DNA from: Collimonas arenae
GTDB taxonomy: Bacteria > Pseudomonadota > Gammaproteobacteria > Burkholderiales > Burkholderiaceae_D
Length of the DNA: 64,000 nt
Direction: 5' to 3'
Assembly (NCBI RefSeq): GCF_001584165.1
Contig: NZ_CP013233.1
Coordinates: forward strand, 434,001 to 498,000
Shown here: positions 27,293 to 37,162 of the stretch, in pieces
Layout: each line of letters opens with the position of its first letter
Numbering within the stretch: position 1 is the first letter of the stretch
The notes under the pieces: generated by a model
Database searches by the model: none
Told to the model about the DNA's origin: nothing
Seen by the model: only the letters and a program-made list of their open reading frames with translations
Made by a program: the position numbers and the translations under genes

Positions 27293-30200
27293 ATGCAAAA
27301 ACTCAAGACGTTGCCGGCGCAGATCGCGCTGGCGCTGCTGGTTGCTTATGCCCTGCCAAACGCCCACGAGGCAGCGCAGGCGCAAACATTACCTGCAGCC
27401 GCGGCAACCCAGCAATACGATATCGCCGCCGGTCCGCTCAATGGCGTGCTGGCGCATATCGGCCGCCAAAGCGGAAAATTGCTGTCGTTCGATGCGGAAC
27501 TAGTGCGACCGTATCAGAGTGCTGCGATCAAAGGCAGCTATACTGCAGAGCAGGCGTTAGCCTTGGCGCTGAAGGGTAGCGACCTGGAGGTCGCTCCGCT
27601 CGATCATGGCGTGCTGACCATCCGTCGCGCCAAGGTTGTCAGCCCCGCGTCGGAGGCGATTGCGCCGAAAGCCAAGACCGCGCCAGCGGTCGCGGCGATT
27701 GTCGCTACGCCGGATGAAGAGCACAAGGAAGTGTTGGTGACCGGCTCGCGGATTCCGCGCGCCAGCAAGGAGGGACCAACCAGCGTCACCGTGATTACCG
27801 GCGAGGAGATCGAGAAGCAGGGTTATCGCAATGTGTTCGACGCGCTCAGCGCACAGACGCAAAATACCGGCATGACGCAGGGCGCCGATTTCGGCAATAC
27901 CTTCACGCCGGCAGCAAACACCATCAGCCTGCGCGGCCTCGGCCCGAACCATACGTTAATCCTGGTCAATGGCCGGCGCGTCGCCGATTATCCGGTGGCG
28001 TATGACGGCTCGGTCAATTTCGTCAATCTGGCGAATATTCCGTCGGCCCTGGTCGACCGTATTGAAATCCTGAACGGCGGTGCTTCGGCGGTGTACGGCT
28101 CCGATGCGATTGCCGGCGTGGTCAACGTCATCCTGAAGAAAAAAGCCGAAGGTTTCGATCTCAACGTCAAGGCTGGTGGCACCCAGGATGGCGGCGGGTC
28201 GAACCAGCGCATCCAGTTCACCGGCGGTGGCAGCAGCGGTAACCTGAGCGGTGTGTTCGGCATTGAGTTGAGCCGAACCCAGCCGATCTGGAGTCGTCAG
28301 CGCGATTTCATGTCGTCAACGTCGTCGGACGGCACGGCGCCGACCCGGATCGCCGGGCGCATGAATGTCGACAGTGAAAATTATGTCGACCCTGGCGCCG
28401 GCTGTTCCCAGCTCGGCCAGCTGTTCAGCGGCAGCGTGGTGCAGACCGGCAATCCGTATTGCGCCAGCGGCAAGGCGCAGCCGTCTTACTGGACCACCAT
28501 GACGCAGAATGAAAGCGAAAACCTGTTCGGTAGCCTGACTTACCAATTGACGCCCAAGACTGAGGTATTCAGTGACCTGATGCTGGGTTTTAACGCCACG
28601 CAAAACAATACTCGCGGTCCAAACTGGACCTCGGAAGGCGGCGGCAACAGCTATTTCTTCAATCAGAATACTGGCGCCGACGAAAGCTGGTCGCGCCGTA
28701 TCGCGCCGGAGGAAATCGGCGACGCTACGCGCTACAACAAAAAATGGCGAGACATCGCCGGCAACTGGACCGTCGGCGTGCGTGGCGATATTCCTGCCAC
28801 CAGCAGCTGGAACTACGAGGCGGCCTACAATATCTCTGCCTACACAAGCCGTCAGACGACGCCTTTGCTGCTGAATAATGTCGATAGTTTTTCCTCGGCC
28901 CGCGCCTTGGCTACAACTCTGACGGCGTCGCCATTTACGCGCCGAATCCCAACCGGCTTTACCAGCCGCTGACGCCAGACCAGTTCAACTCGATTGCTGG
29001 CGAGGCGATCAGTCGCAATAAATCGTGGACCCAGACCCTGAGCCTGAGCGCCAACGGTGAGCTGTTCAACCTGCCGGCCGGCCCGGTGCGCATGGCTGTC
29101 GTGACGGAGTTAGGCAGCCAGGGTTTCAGCAATACACCGGATCCGCAAATCAACCAGGGCGTGTTCTATAACCAGTCGGAGGCGGAAGGCGCCAGCGGTT
29201 CGCGCAAGCGCTATGCACTGGGCACGGAGTTGAATATTCCGCTGCTCAAGCAATTGGTTGCCACCGTCGCCGGCCGTTACGACGAATACAATTTCGCCGG
29301 CCGCAGCGACGGCAAGTTCACCTATAACACCGGGTTGGAATTCCGTCCTGCAAAAACACTACTATTCCGGGGCAACTACGCCACCAGCTTCCGCGCGCCG
29401 GACATGAATTACATCTATTCGTCGACCACGCACGGCTATTATTCGTCGACCACCGATTACTATCTATGCCAGCAGACGGGGCAACCATTGGCAGGTTGCA
29501 GCTACAACAATTATTCGCCGGGCGCCAACTATATCCAGACCGGTAGTAAGGATCTGAAGCCGGAAAACGGCAAGTCCTGGAGCTATGGCGTCGTGTGGTC
29601 ACCGAGTTCCAACTTCGATATTTCGGCCGATTTCTGGCGCATCCAGATCGACAACCTGGTGACCAATCTCGATCCCGATACCATCTTGCGCAACGAAGCG
29701 AATTGCCGCGCCGGCCAGCTGGATATCAACTCGCCAACCTGCGTCGATGCGCTGGCGCGGGTGGTGCGTAATCCACCTAATGCCGTGTACCAGCCGAATG
29801 CGATCCAGGACATTCTGGTGAACCCGATCAACGCAGCACAGGAGCGTACCAGCGGCCTCGATTTCAGCGGCAAGTGGCGCATCAAGGGCGGCAACGTTGG
29901 CGATTTCGTCCTGAAGGCGAATTACACCAAGGTATTGAGTCACCACTACAAGCAGTTCGCGAACGATCCGGACCAGGATTTGCTGAACTCGCTGACCAAT
30001 CCGGATTGGGGTTCCAAGGTCAACGCCAGCGTCACCTGGCTGCGCGGCCCATGGACCAGCACGGTGCAGGTTACGCGTTATGGCAGCTTGCCGAGCGCCG
30101 ACCAGACTCGTCGAATCTCGCCGTTCGCGCTGGTCAACCTGAGCGCCAGCTACCAGATCAACCCGCGCGCCTCGGTATCGCTGATCGTCAACAACGTGTT

Positions 30201-30312
30201 TAACTCAGTCAAGCAAGACACCACCGCAGGCTGGCCGTATTATCCTGTTGGGAACTACAACCCGTATGGTCGTATGGGGTGGCTGGAATTTAATTATCAT
30301 TTTGGTTCATAG
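27293..30312 (+). pseudogene. TonB-dependent signal-transducing outer-membrane receptor, split by a one-base frameshift
   Basis: Outer-membrane receptor of about 1,006 aa once restored. Signal peptide at 1-31; STN signalling domain at about 42-105 (YDIAAGPLNGVLAHIGRQSG), consistent with the upstream fecI-fecR. Plug domain begins near 145 (EVLVTGSRIP, VTVITGEEIEKQGY, LRGLGPNHTLILVNGRRVAD, ILNGGASAVYGSDAIAGVVN). A long barrel follows, ending LEFNYHFGS with the usual terminal aromatic region. The frame breaks at 28908-28909: one added G turns ALATTLTASP into ALGYNSDGVAIYAPNPNRLY and continues into the second frame (about 28,905-30,312). Start ATG 27293 behind GAAGGAAG. Substrate unknown; no siderophore genes nearby. 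Confidence 0.88.
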
Positions 30313-30344
30313 AACCGGCTGGAACAGATCCGAGATCTGAGTGC

Positions 30345-30375
30345 AAAAGGGGATGGCGCAGGCCGACCCCTTTTT
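30345..30375 (+). terminator. Rho-independent terminator after the TonB receptor
   Basis: AAAAGGGG pairs with CCCCTTTT across a loop of about 14 bases, ending in a T run. It separates the receptor from the thioredoxin-like gene, which starts 20 bases later and so may be read through or have its own promoter. Confidence 0.7.
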
Positions 30376-30394
30376 GTGATTTAACCATTTATAC

Positions 30395-31975
30395 ATGTAC
30401 AAGATGAAAATCCAATCTGTTACTGCTGCCATCATCGCCACCCTGATATGCGCAGCCGGGCCAGCGCTCGCGCTGCCGACCACCGGCCAAAAGCCGGCGG
30501 CCGCAACCCCCGCCGCAGTTGATGGCATCAATTGGTATGACGGCGACGTCGATGCCGCTTTTGCCTTCGCCAAGGCACATAACAAGCCATTGTTCCTGTA
30601 TTGGGGCGCGACCTGGTGCCCGCCGTGCAACCAGGTCAAGGCGACGATTTTCAATCGCCAGGCCTTCATCGAGCGTTCGCGTTTTTTCGTGCCGGTGCAT
30701 ATCGATGGCGACAGCCCTGGCGCGCAGAAGTTGGGTGAGCGTTTCAAGGTGCGCGGCTATCCGACCATGATCCTGTTCAAGCCGGATGGCAGCGAGATCA
30801 CCCGTCTGCCGGGCGAGGTCGATGCAGAGCGCTATCTGCAGACGCTGACGCTCGGTATCAGTGCCAACCGGCCGGTCAAGCAAACCTTGCAGGCAGCGCT
30901 GAGCGGCGGCAAGCTGACGGCTGACGAATGGCGTTTGCTCGGTTACTACTCGTGGGATACCGACGAGCAGCAGTTGGTTGCCAGCAAAGATCTGTTTCCT
31001 ACTTTGAAGCGCCTGGCGGCAGCTTGCCCGCCGGGTGAAACCGCCAACCGGCTGGCTTTGAGCGCACTGGTGGCGGCTGCCACAGCAACGCCGGGGAACA
31101 TCCCCGAAATCGACAAAGCGGCTGCGGTCGTGCTGCTGACCAAGGCGGCGTCGGACACCCGCATCGCGCGCGAGAACATGGACCTGTTGACCAACTATCC
31201 GACCGATCTGGTCGGGCTGGCAACCGCGCCGCAATCACCCGCGCGAGCCAAGCTGATCGGCGTCTGGACCACCGCGCTGCAACGTCTGGCGCTCGATACC
31301 AGCCTGTCCAAGACCGATCGTCTGTCGGCGTTGGCGGCGCAGGTGTCACTCGCACGCCTCGATAGCCCGGAGGCCAAGTTGATGCCGGCGTTGCTCAAGG
31401 AAGTGCGGCAGCGGGTGGCGCAAGCTGATGCCGCGACTACCGATGCCTACGAACGGCAATCGGTCATCAACACTGCCGCGCATGCGCTGGGCGATGCCGG
31501 CCTGCTGGATGAATCCGATACCTTGCTCAAGGCGGAACTGAAGCGCTCGCATGCGCCGTATTACTTCATGTTGAGCCTGGCATCGAACGCCAAGAAACGC
31601 GGCGACAAGACGGCTGCCATCAATTGGTATGAGCAGGCTTATCAGGCCGCGCAGGGACCGGCGACCCGTCTGCAATGGGGCGCAGCCTACCTGTCCGGCG
31701 TGCTGGAACTGGCGCCGCAGGACGAGGCGCGCATCGAGAAGGTCGCGCACGGCTTGTTCCAGGAGCTGGCCGGCACCCAGAACGCGTTCTATGAACGCAA
31801 TCGCTCGGTGCTGGAACGACTTGGACACAAGCTGGTCGATTGGAACGCCGGCGGCAAGCACCAGGCGGTGGTGCAGCGCTTGCGAACGCAGCTTGACGGC
31901 GTTTGCGCCAAGCTGCCTGACGCCGATGCGCAGCGGGCCACTTGCCAGGGCTTGCTCAGCCCGACGCGCGCCTGA
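30395..31975 (+). CDS. Periplasmic thioredoxin-fold protein with long helical C-terminal domain
   Basis: Exported 526-aa protein. Signal peptide at residues 1-26 (ending AAGPALA). The thioredoxin domain spans about 45-155 with the active site WCPPC (Cys75, Cys78) and the cis-Pro region VRGYPTMILFKPDG. The remaining ~370 residues are helical, TPR/Sel1-like in feel (AAINWYEQAYQAAQG), with scattered cysteines. It follows the STN-type TonB receptor on the same strand. A thiol-disulfide role in handling what the receptor imports, or in folding the receptor, is inference from position. Start could also be the ATG at 30404. Confidence 0.82.
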   Translation: MYKMKIQSVTAAIIATLICAAGPALALPTTGQKPAAATPAAVDGINWYDGDVDAAFAFAKAHNKPLFLYWGATWCPPCNQVKATIFNRQAFIERSRFFVPVHIDGDSPGAQKLGERFKVRGYPTMILFKPDGSEITRLPGEVDAERYLQTLTLGISANRPVKQTLQAALSGGKLTADEWRLLGYYSWDTDEQQLVASKDLFPTLKRLAAACPPGETANRLALSALVAAATATPGNIPEIDKAAAVVLLTKAASDTRIARENMDLLTNYPTDLVGLATAPQSPARAKLIGVWTTALQRLALDTSLSKTDRLSALAAQVSLARLDSPEAKLMPALLKEVRQRVAQADAATTDAYERQSVINTAAHALGDAGLLDESDTLLKAELKRSHAPYYFMLSLASNAKKRGDKTAAINWYEQAYQAAQGPATRLQWGAAYLSGVLELAPQDEARIEKVAHGLFQELAGTQNAFYERNRSVLERLGHKLVDWNAGGKHQAVVQRLRTQLDGVCAKLPDADAQRATCQGLLSPTRA

Positions 31976-32040
31976 ATAGCGCAACAGTCATGGTCGACGG
32001 AAATAATGTAGGGGAAAGGTTCTAACCCAAGATCATTCAG

Positions 32041-32093
32041 GGTAAATGGGGTACGCTAGCGGCAAATCATCCGCCTTTGCTCCCCCATTTACC
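32041..32093. repeat. Long-armed inverted repeat upstream of the GST gene
   Basis: GGTAAATGGGG at 32041-32051 is perfectly complementary to CCCCATTTACC at 32083-32093. Inside, GCGG and CCGC can form a second helix. No T-run follows on either strand, so it is not a standard terminator. It ends 17 bases before the GST ATG and could affect that gene's leader, or be a small mobile repeat. Confidence 0.6.
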
Positions 32094-32110
32094 TGATCGG
32101 ATCCGTCGAC

Positions 32111-32782
32111 ATGATTATTGTCCATCACCTCAATAACTCCCGTTCGCAGCGCGTGCTGTGGCTGCTAGAAGAACTCGGACTTGAATACGAAATCAAGTTC
32201 TATCAGCGCGATCCCAAGACCATGCTGGCGCCGGCATCGCTACGCGCTGTACACCCGTTGGGCAAGTCGCCGGTGATCACCGACGGCGACAACACGATCG
32301 CCGAATCGGGCGCGATCATCGAATACCTGGTGCAGCAATACGGAGGAGGGCGTTTGATTCCGCCGGTTGGCAGCAAGGACCGTTTGCGCTACACCTACTG
32401 GCTGCATTACGCCGAAGGTTCGGCCATGCCGCCGTTGCTGATGAAATTGATTTTTGGCCGCATCGACCGACCGCCAATGCCGGCCTTGTTGCGTCCGCTG
32501 GCGCGCATGATTTCCAAGGGCGTCCAGCGCGGCTATATCGATCCGCAAATCAAGTCGCACCTGGATTTTCTAGAAGGTGAGCTGGGCAAGAGCACCTGGT
32601 TTGCCGGCGAAGAATTCACGGCTGCAGATATCCAGATGAGTTTTCCGCTGGAAGCGTCGCAATCGCGCGGCGGCCTCGATGCCAGTCGGCCACGCCTGTC
32701 GGCATTCCTGCAACGTATTCATGCGCGGCCGGCGTACCAACGTGCTATCGAAAGAGGTGGTAAATACGATCTTCTGAAATAA
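32111..32782 (+). CDS. Glutathione S-transferase family protein
   Basis: Cytoplasmic GST-like protein of 223 aa. The N-terminal thioredoxin-like domain starts IIVHHLNNSRSQRVLWLLEE, with HPLGKSPVI and ESGAIIEYL as the glutathione-contacting segments. The C-terminal helical domain contains FTAADIQMSFPLE and ends ARPAYQRAIERGG. This pattern is common in proteobacterial Gst1-like proteins of unknown substrate. It stands alone; amn follows 178 bp later. Confidence 0.9.
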   Translation: MIIVHHLNNSRSQRVLWLLEELGLEYEIKFYQRDPKTMLAPASLRAVHPLGKSPVITDGDNTIAESGAIIEYLVQQYGGGRLIPPVGSKDRLRYTYWLHYAEGSAMPPLLMKLIFGRIDRPPMPALLRPLARMISKGVQRGYIDPQIKSHLDFLEGELGKSTWFAGEEFTAADIQMSFPLEASQSRGGLDASRPRLSAFLQRIHARPAYQRAIERGGKYDLLK

Positions 32783-32960
32783 TTGCCATGATTGCACGGT
32801 CGTGAATAGGCGGCCGCGCATTGCGTGATGCACCCATGTCGCGACAATCCCAGTAGAATTGAGTTGAATTGAGTCGTAACGAACGCTGATGTTGCGCTCG
32901 ACGACGCCAAAGCGTTTGGTCGCATTTGGTTTCACTCACAGATATCGCTACGGAGAGTCA

Positions 32961-34454
32961 ATGTTCCCGACTGAGAAATTCACCGACCCGCACGCCGCCG
33001 TCGAACGCGTGATGGAAATCTACGAACATCACACCGCGTTGCTGCGCGATGCATTCAAGCGTTTTTCGAATGGCGAAGTGATGCCCGAGCGGGTGCGTGC
33101 CTGCTACCCTTTCGTACGCGTAACGACTGAAGTCAATACTCGCGCCGACACACGCCATTCCTTCGGTTTTGTATCCGGCCCCGGCGTCTACGAAACCACG
33201 CTGACCCGGCCGTCGCTGTACGCCAATTACCTTGTCAGCCAGTTCAAGCTGCTGCGCGATAATCATGATGTGCCGCTGGAAATCGGCGTCAGCGAACTAC
33301 CGATCCCGGTGCACTTTGCCTTCCCTGAAGGAATTCACGTCGAAGGCAATCTCGATCCCGAACATCTGCGTACCTTGCCCGATGTATTCGATCTGCCGAA
33401 CCTGGCCACCATGGACGACCGCATCGTCAATGGCACTTACGAGGAAATGCCGGGCGAGCCGCATCCGCTGTCGCTGTTCACCGGGCCGCGTATCGATTAT
33501 TCACTGCATCGCCTGAAGCATTACACGGCGACTTCGCCGGATCGTTTCCAACGCTACGTGCTGTTCACCAACTACGCGTTCTACGTTGATGAATTCATCC
33601 GCATGGGACGTGAGCTGATGCAGGCTACCAGCGATCCCGCGCAACGCGAATACCGCCAGCAATACACGGCCTTTGTCGAGCCGGGTGATCTGACTACCTG
33701 GAACGCTAATCTCGACGATCTGCCAGCCGACCGTGCGCTGACCGGCATCGCGCCGGCGCGCCAGCCGCAGATGCCGGCTTACCATCTGCAGCGCGCCGAT
33801 GGTTCCGGTATCACGCTGATCAATATCGGCGTCGGCCCATCCAATGCCAAAACCATCACCGACCACGTCGCCGTATTGCGGCCGCATGGTTGGATCATGC
33901 TCGGCCATTGCGCCGGCTTGTCGACTTCGCAGCGCATGGGTGATTACGTGCTGGCGCACGCCTATGTGCGAGACGACCATGTACTCGACGACGACCTGCC
34001 GCTGTGGGTGCCGGTGCCGGCGCTGGCCGAAGTGCAGCTGGCGTTGCAGGATGCCGTCGCCACCATCACTCAACTGGAAGGCTACGAGCTCAAGCGCATC
34101 ATGCGTACCGGCACCGTGGCTTCGGTCGACGACCGTAACTGGGAGTTGCGCGATCACCGCAAGCCTTTGCTGCGTTTCAACCAGAGCCGGGCGATTGCAC
34201 TGGATATGGAAAGCGCAACCGTGGCGGCCAACGGTTTCCGCTTCCGGGTTCCGTACGGTACCTTGCTATGCGTTTCCGACAAACCGCTGCACGGTGAAAT
34301 CAAGTTGCCGGGCATGGCGAACCGCTTTTACGAGCAGCGCGTTAACCAGCATTTGAAGATAGGCATCAAGGCGCTGGAGTTGCTGCGCAACCAGGGCGTT
34401 GAACAACTGCACAGCCGCAAGCTGCGCAGCTTCAGCGAACCGGCGTTCCGCTAA
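32961..34454 (+). CDS. amn: AMP nucleosidase
   Basis: Hydrolyses AMP to adenine and ribose 5-phosphate, regulating cytoplasmic AMP pools; 497 aa. Start is ATG 32961 with a GGAGAG ribosome site; a longer frame to 32889 lacks one. The N-terminal domain (KRFSNGEVMPERVRACYPFV) is the AMP nucleosidase regulatory part. The C-terminal half is a nucleoside phosphorylase fold (ITLINIGVGPSNAKTITDHV, GWIMLGHCAGLSTSQRMGDY, ALDMESATVAANGFRFRVPY with the ribose-binding Met-Glu). Length and order match the family. Confidence 0.94.
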   Translation: MFPTEKFTDPHAAVERVMEIYEHHTALLRDAFKRFSNGEVMPERVRACYPFVRVTTEVNTRADTRHSFGFVSGPGVYETTLTRPSLYANYLVSQFKLLRDNHDVPLEIGVSELPIPVHFAFPEGIHVEGNLDPEHLRTLPDVFDLPNLATMDDRIVNGTYEEMPGEPHPLSLFTGPRIDYSLHRLKHYTATSPDRFQRYVLFTNYAFYVDEFIRMGRELMQATSDPAQREYRQQYTAFVEPGDLTTWNANLDDLPADRALTGIAPARQPQMPAYHLQRADGSGITLINIGVGPSNAKTITDHVAVLRPHGWIMLGHCAGLSTSQRMGDYVLAHAYVRDDHVLDDDLPLWVPVPALAEVQLALQDAVATITQLEGYELKRIMRTGTVASVDDRNWELRDHRKPLLRFNQSRAIALDMESATVAANGFRFRVPYGTLLCVSDKPLHGEIKLPGMANRFYEQRVNQHLKIGIKALELLRNQGVEQLHSRKLRSFSEPAFR

Positions 34455-34459
34455 GCGTC

Positions 34460-34690
34460 GTGGCTACGGTCATCAAACATCGTGGCGTCAACATCGTCAC
34501 GCTGGCCGAGGGCGAAGCGATAGCGGAACATTGCCGCGACGGTGACATCGCGCTAGTACAGGATGGGGCCGGCTGGTGGACGCATTTTGTCGGCGCGGAT
34601 GGCGCCATCGACAGCTACGACGCGCCATTCCCGTCGTACAACAAGGCACTGTGGACCGCCAAGGCGGCAGCCGAATTTGCTGGCGAATAG
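34460..34690 (+). CDS. Small hypothetical protein tightly linked to amn
   Basis: 76-aa soluble protein with no recognised family. It starts at GTG 34460, only 5 bases after the amn stop, so it is probably translated from the same message. The sequence is compact and hydrophilic with paired tryptophans (DGAGWWTHFVGADG) and no membrane segment or cysteine pair. The tight coupling suggests a role connected to AMP nucleosidase, but nothing in the sequence proves it. It ends 1 bp before the convergent MFS gene stop. Confidence 0.6.
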   Translation: MATVIKHRGVNIVTLAEGEAIAEHCRDGDIALVQDGAGWWTHFVGADGAIDSYDAPFPSYNKALWTAKAAAEFAGE

Positions 34691-34691
34691 C

Positions 34692-35873
34692 TCAAGCGAG
34701 CTGCTGTTTGCTTTCCCGGTACATCAACCCTAGCAGGCAAGCGCCCGCCACCAGTGCGACGGCCGCCACGCACAACGAGGAAGTGAAGTTGCCGCTGCCC
34801 TGAACCAGACGCGTCGCCAGCGGCGGCCCAATGATCTGGCCGATGCCATAGGCGGCCGTGAGTAAGCCCATCAGGCTGCGTGCCTGGTCGCCGCGCAGAC
34901 GACGCGCATCCCGCATCGCAAACAAGGTAATCGCGGTGAACGGCAGGCCCAGCAAGATACTGCCAAGCGCAAAGCCGAATACACTGGGTGAGGCCACGCC
35001 GATCAGGATGCCGCAGGCCTGTAACAAATAGCATACTGCCAGTAGCAATCGATTGTCCCAATGGATCGGCAAGCGCGTCGCCAGCAAGGCACCCAGCGAA
35101 ACGCAGATGCCGAACAAAGGCCAGAACAGGTCCGGCCAACTGGAACCCGGCAATGCCTGGCGTGCGATCACCGGCAGGAAAGTGGCGGTGATGATGTAGC
35201 CGAATCCAGCCAGCGCATAGGCGATCGTCAGGCCGCGTGTCTGCCTGATGATTTGTGTTGGCGGGAGTGCATGCGAGGCAGATGTTGGCGCGCTGGTGGT
35301 AGTTGTTGAACCGGTGAAGGTGCGCCACACGATTGCTGTCAGCAGCAACGCTAGCAGCGCGTAGCTGAGCCAGCCATAGGATGCCTTCCAATCATGCGAG
35401 ACCATCGCGCTGGTGGCTAACCCGGTCAGCAGGATGCCGAGTCCGGGCCCGCAATAAATGACGCCGCCCAGTGCCGGCGCTTGCAGTTGCGCCAACCGTT
35501 GCAGGCACCAGCCGGAGGCGAACACAAACGTGCAGGCGCTGGCGACGCCTGCCAATGCGCGCAGCGCCAGCCAGACCGCGGACGACTGCGATAGGCCCAT
35601 GCCCAGAGTCAGCAATACGGTGGCAGCGAGGCCGATGCGGATGAAACGGGTGGCGCTGCCGCGTAACGCCATGCACAGCATGGCGCCGACAAAATAACCG
35701 AGGTAATTCGCGGTTGCCAGCCAGCCGCCTGCCGCCAGGTCGATCACGCCGTCGTGCAGCATCATCGGCAGCAGCGGCGTGAAAGCGAAGCGGCCGATAC
35801 CCATCGCTACCGCCAGGCATAGTGTGCCGGCCAGCGCTACGCGCCATGCTTCCCGACTCTGATCTATTTCCAT
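34692..35873 (-). CDS. YbfB/YjiJ-family MFS transporter
   Basis: Inner-membrane major-facilitator protein of about 393 aa from the ATG complementing 35871-35873; a TTG at 35912 would add 13 residues. The family's first helix is clear (GTLCLAVAMGIGRFAFTPLL), and about twelve hydrophobic segments follow. LRGDQARSLMGLLTAAYGIG is the family's late loop. Substrate unknown. It lies downstream of the nitronate monooxygenase gene on the same strand (51-bp gap), so the two are probably an operon. Confidence 0.85.
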   Translation of the reverse strand: MEIDQSREAWRVALAGTLCLAVAMGIGRFAFTPLLPMMLHDGVIDLAAGGWLATANYLGYFVGAMLCMALRGSATRFIRIGLAATVLLTLGMGLSQSSAVWLALRALAGVASACTFVFASGWCLQRLAQLQAPALGGVIYCGPGLGILLTGLATSAMVSHDWKASYGWLSYALLALLLTAIVWRTFTGSTTTTSAPTSASHALPPTQIIRQTRGLTIAYALAGFGYIITATFLPVIARQALPGSSWPDLFWPLFGICVSLGALLATRLPIHWDNRLLLAVCYLLQACGILIGVASPSVFGFALGSILLGLPFTAITLFAMRDARRLRGDQARSLMGLLTAAYGIGQIIGPPLATRLVQGSGNFTSSLCVAAVALVAGACLLGLMYRESKQQLA

Positions 35874-35924
35874 CGCGATGCCTGTAGTTGCGGTGGTTTG
35901 TATTTCGTTCAAGTTCAGCTCTTA

Positions 35925-37016
35925 CTAGTAGTTGATGGCATGCGGCACCTTCAATTCAGCCGCCAGCGTGGCGATCAATTCCGCCGCCGGCATCGGCCGC
36001 GCCATCGCCACACCTTGTCCGGCCCAGAGCGACATGAATTCGGGCCGGTTGAGTTTGGCGGCGGTTTGGCGGATTTCTCCGGTCAGGGCATTTTGCACCG
36101 GATATACCGGCAGTGCGCTTTCATGGGGCGCCATCTGCTCCGTATAGGTATTAGTGATGCCGCGCGCATGGCGGCCGGAGAAACTGCGGGTCAGGCGCGT
36201 GCTGTCGTCGCGTGCAACCGCGAGCTGCGCGCGCCACGCTGGGGCAATGCCGGATTCAGGGCAAGCCAGGAAGGCCGTGCCAAGTTGGGCCGCCTGCGCG
36301 CCGAGCAGCAACGCCGCAGCGATGCCGCGGCCATCCATGATGCCGCCGGCGGCGATCAGCGGCACCTTTACCGCTGCCGCTGCTTGCGGAATCAACGTCA
36401 TCAAGCCGACGCTGGACTGTTCGATGTCGCCGAGGAAGGTGGCGCGGTGGCCGCCAGCTTCAGAACCTTGAAGGCAAACGAAATCCGCGCCAACCTGTTC
36501 CCAGGCGACTGCTTCGGCGACCGTGGTGGCGGTGCCGATCACCTTGCTGCCTTTGGCGTGGAACTGCGCCACCGTATCTGCGGACAGAATGCCGAACGTG
36601 AAGCTGACCACTGGCGGCGCGGCTTCCAGTAGGGCCGCCAGTTGCTCCTCGAAGTTCTCGCTGAATTTCTGTGGACGTGTGGCAAGGCCGAGGCCGAGTG
36701 CGTCACGGAACGGCAACAGCAGCTTTTCTGCCAGCGCGATTTCTGCCTCGGCGGGCTGGCGGGTCTCCAGGATCAATAGATTAACGTTGAAAGGCCGCGT
36801 CGTCAGCGTGCGAATTTTCTTGACCGCCTCGATGATCGCCGCCGGCGACAGCAATGCCGCCGCAAACGAACCCAGGCCGCCGGCGTTGCAGACTTGCGTC
36901 ACCAGCTCGATTGGGGATGCGCCGTTCATGGGGCCTTGCACGATCGGATAGCGGAGATCGAGTTGTGCCGCAAATGACCCGCTCTGTGGGGTGGAATTTA
37001 AGTTGACATTGGACAT
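35925..37016 (-). CDS. Nitronate monooxygenase (NMO/2-nitropropane dioxygenase family)
   Basis: FMN-dependent cytoplasmic enzyme oxidising alkyl nitronates such as propionate 3-nitronate; 363 aa. TIM-barrel landmarks are visible: YPIVQGPMNGAS, NAGGLGSFAAALL, FNVNLL, VVSFTFG, LQGSEAGGHR with the catalytic-region His, and VPLIAAGGIMDGRGIAAALL for phosphate of FMN. Divergent from a LysR regulator 146 bp away, the usual regulatory pairing. Precise substrate inferred from family only. Confidence 0.9.
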   Translation of the reverse strand: MSNVNLNSTPQSGSFAAQLDLRYPIVQGPMNGASPIELVTQVCNAGGLGSFAAALLSPAAIIEAVKKIRTLTTRPFNVNLLILETRQPAEAEIALAEKLLLPFRDALGLGLATRPQKFSENFEEQLAALLEAAPPVVSFTFGILSADTVAQFHAKGSKVIGTATTVAEAVAWEQVGADFVCLQGSEAGGHRATFLGDIEQSSVGLMTLIPQAAAAVKVPLIAAGGIMDGRGIAAALLLGAQAAQLGTAFLACPESGIAPAWRAQLAVARDDSTRLTRSFSGRHARGITNTYTEQMAPHESALPVYPVQNALTGEIRQTAAKLNRPEFMSLWAGQGVAMARPMPAAELIATLAAELKVPHAINY

Positions 37017-37099
37017 GCGGGTGCTCCTGAGGATTGGCGGTCTGGATATGCCTGGTTTGTAAATGATATAGCGCCGTGCCTGATGGAATTCATCCTACC

Positions 37100-37129
37100 T
37101 TGACATCATCATCCTGAAAAATGAATAAT
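37100..37129 (+). promoter_or_regulatory. Candidate promoter for the LysR gene
   Basis: TTGACA at 37100-37105 is a perfect -35 hexamer; an AT-rich AATAAT at 37124-37129 lies 18 bases on. It sits in the 146-bp divergent gap and points toward the LysR gene at 37163. A LysR operator would also be expected here but none stands out. Confidence 0.4.
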
Positions 37130-37162
37130 TAAAATATTATCCATCTTTAAATGAGATGACCT

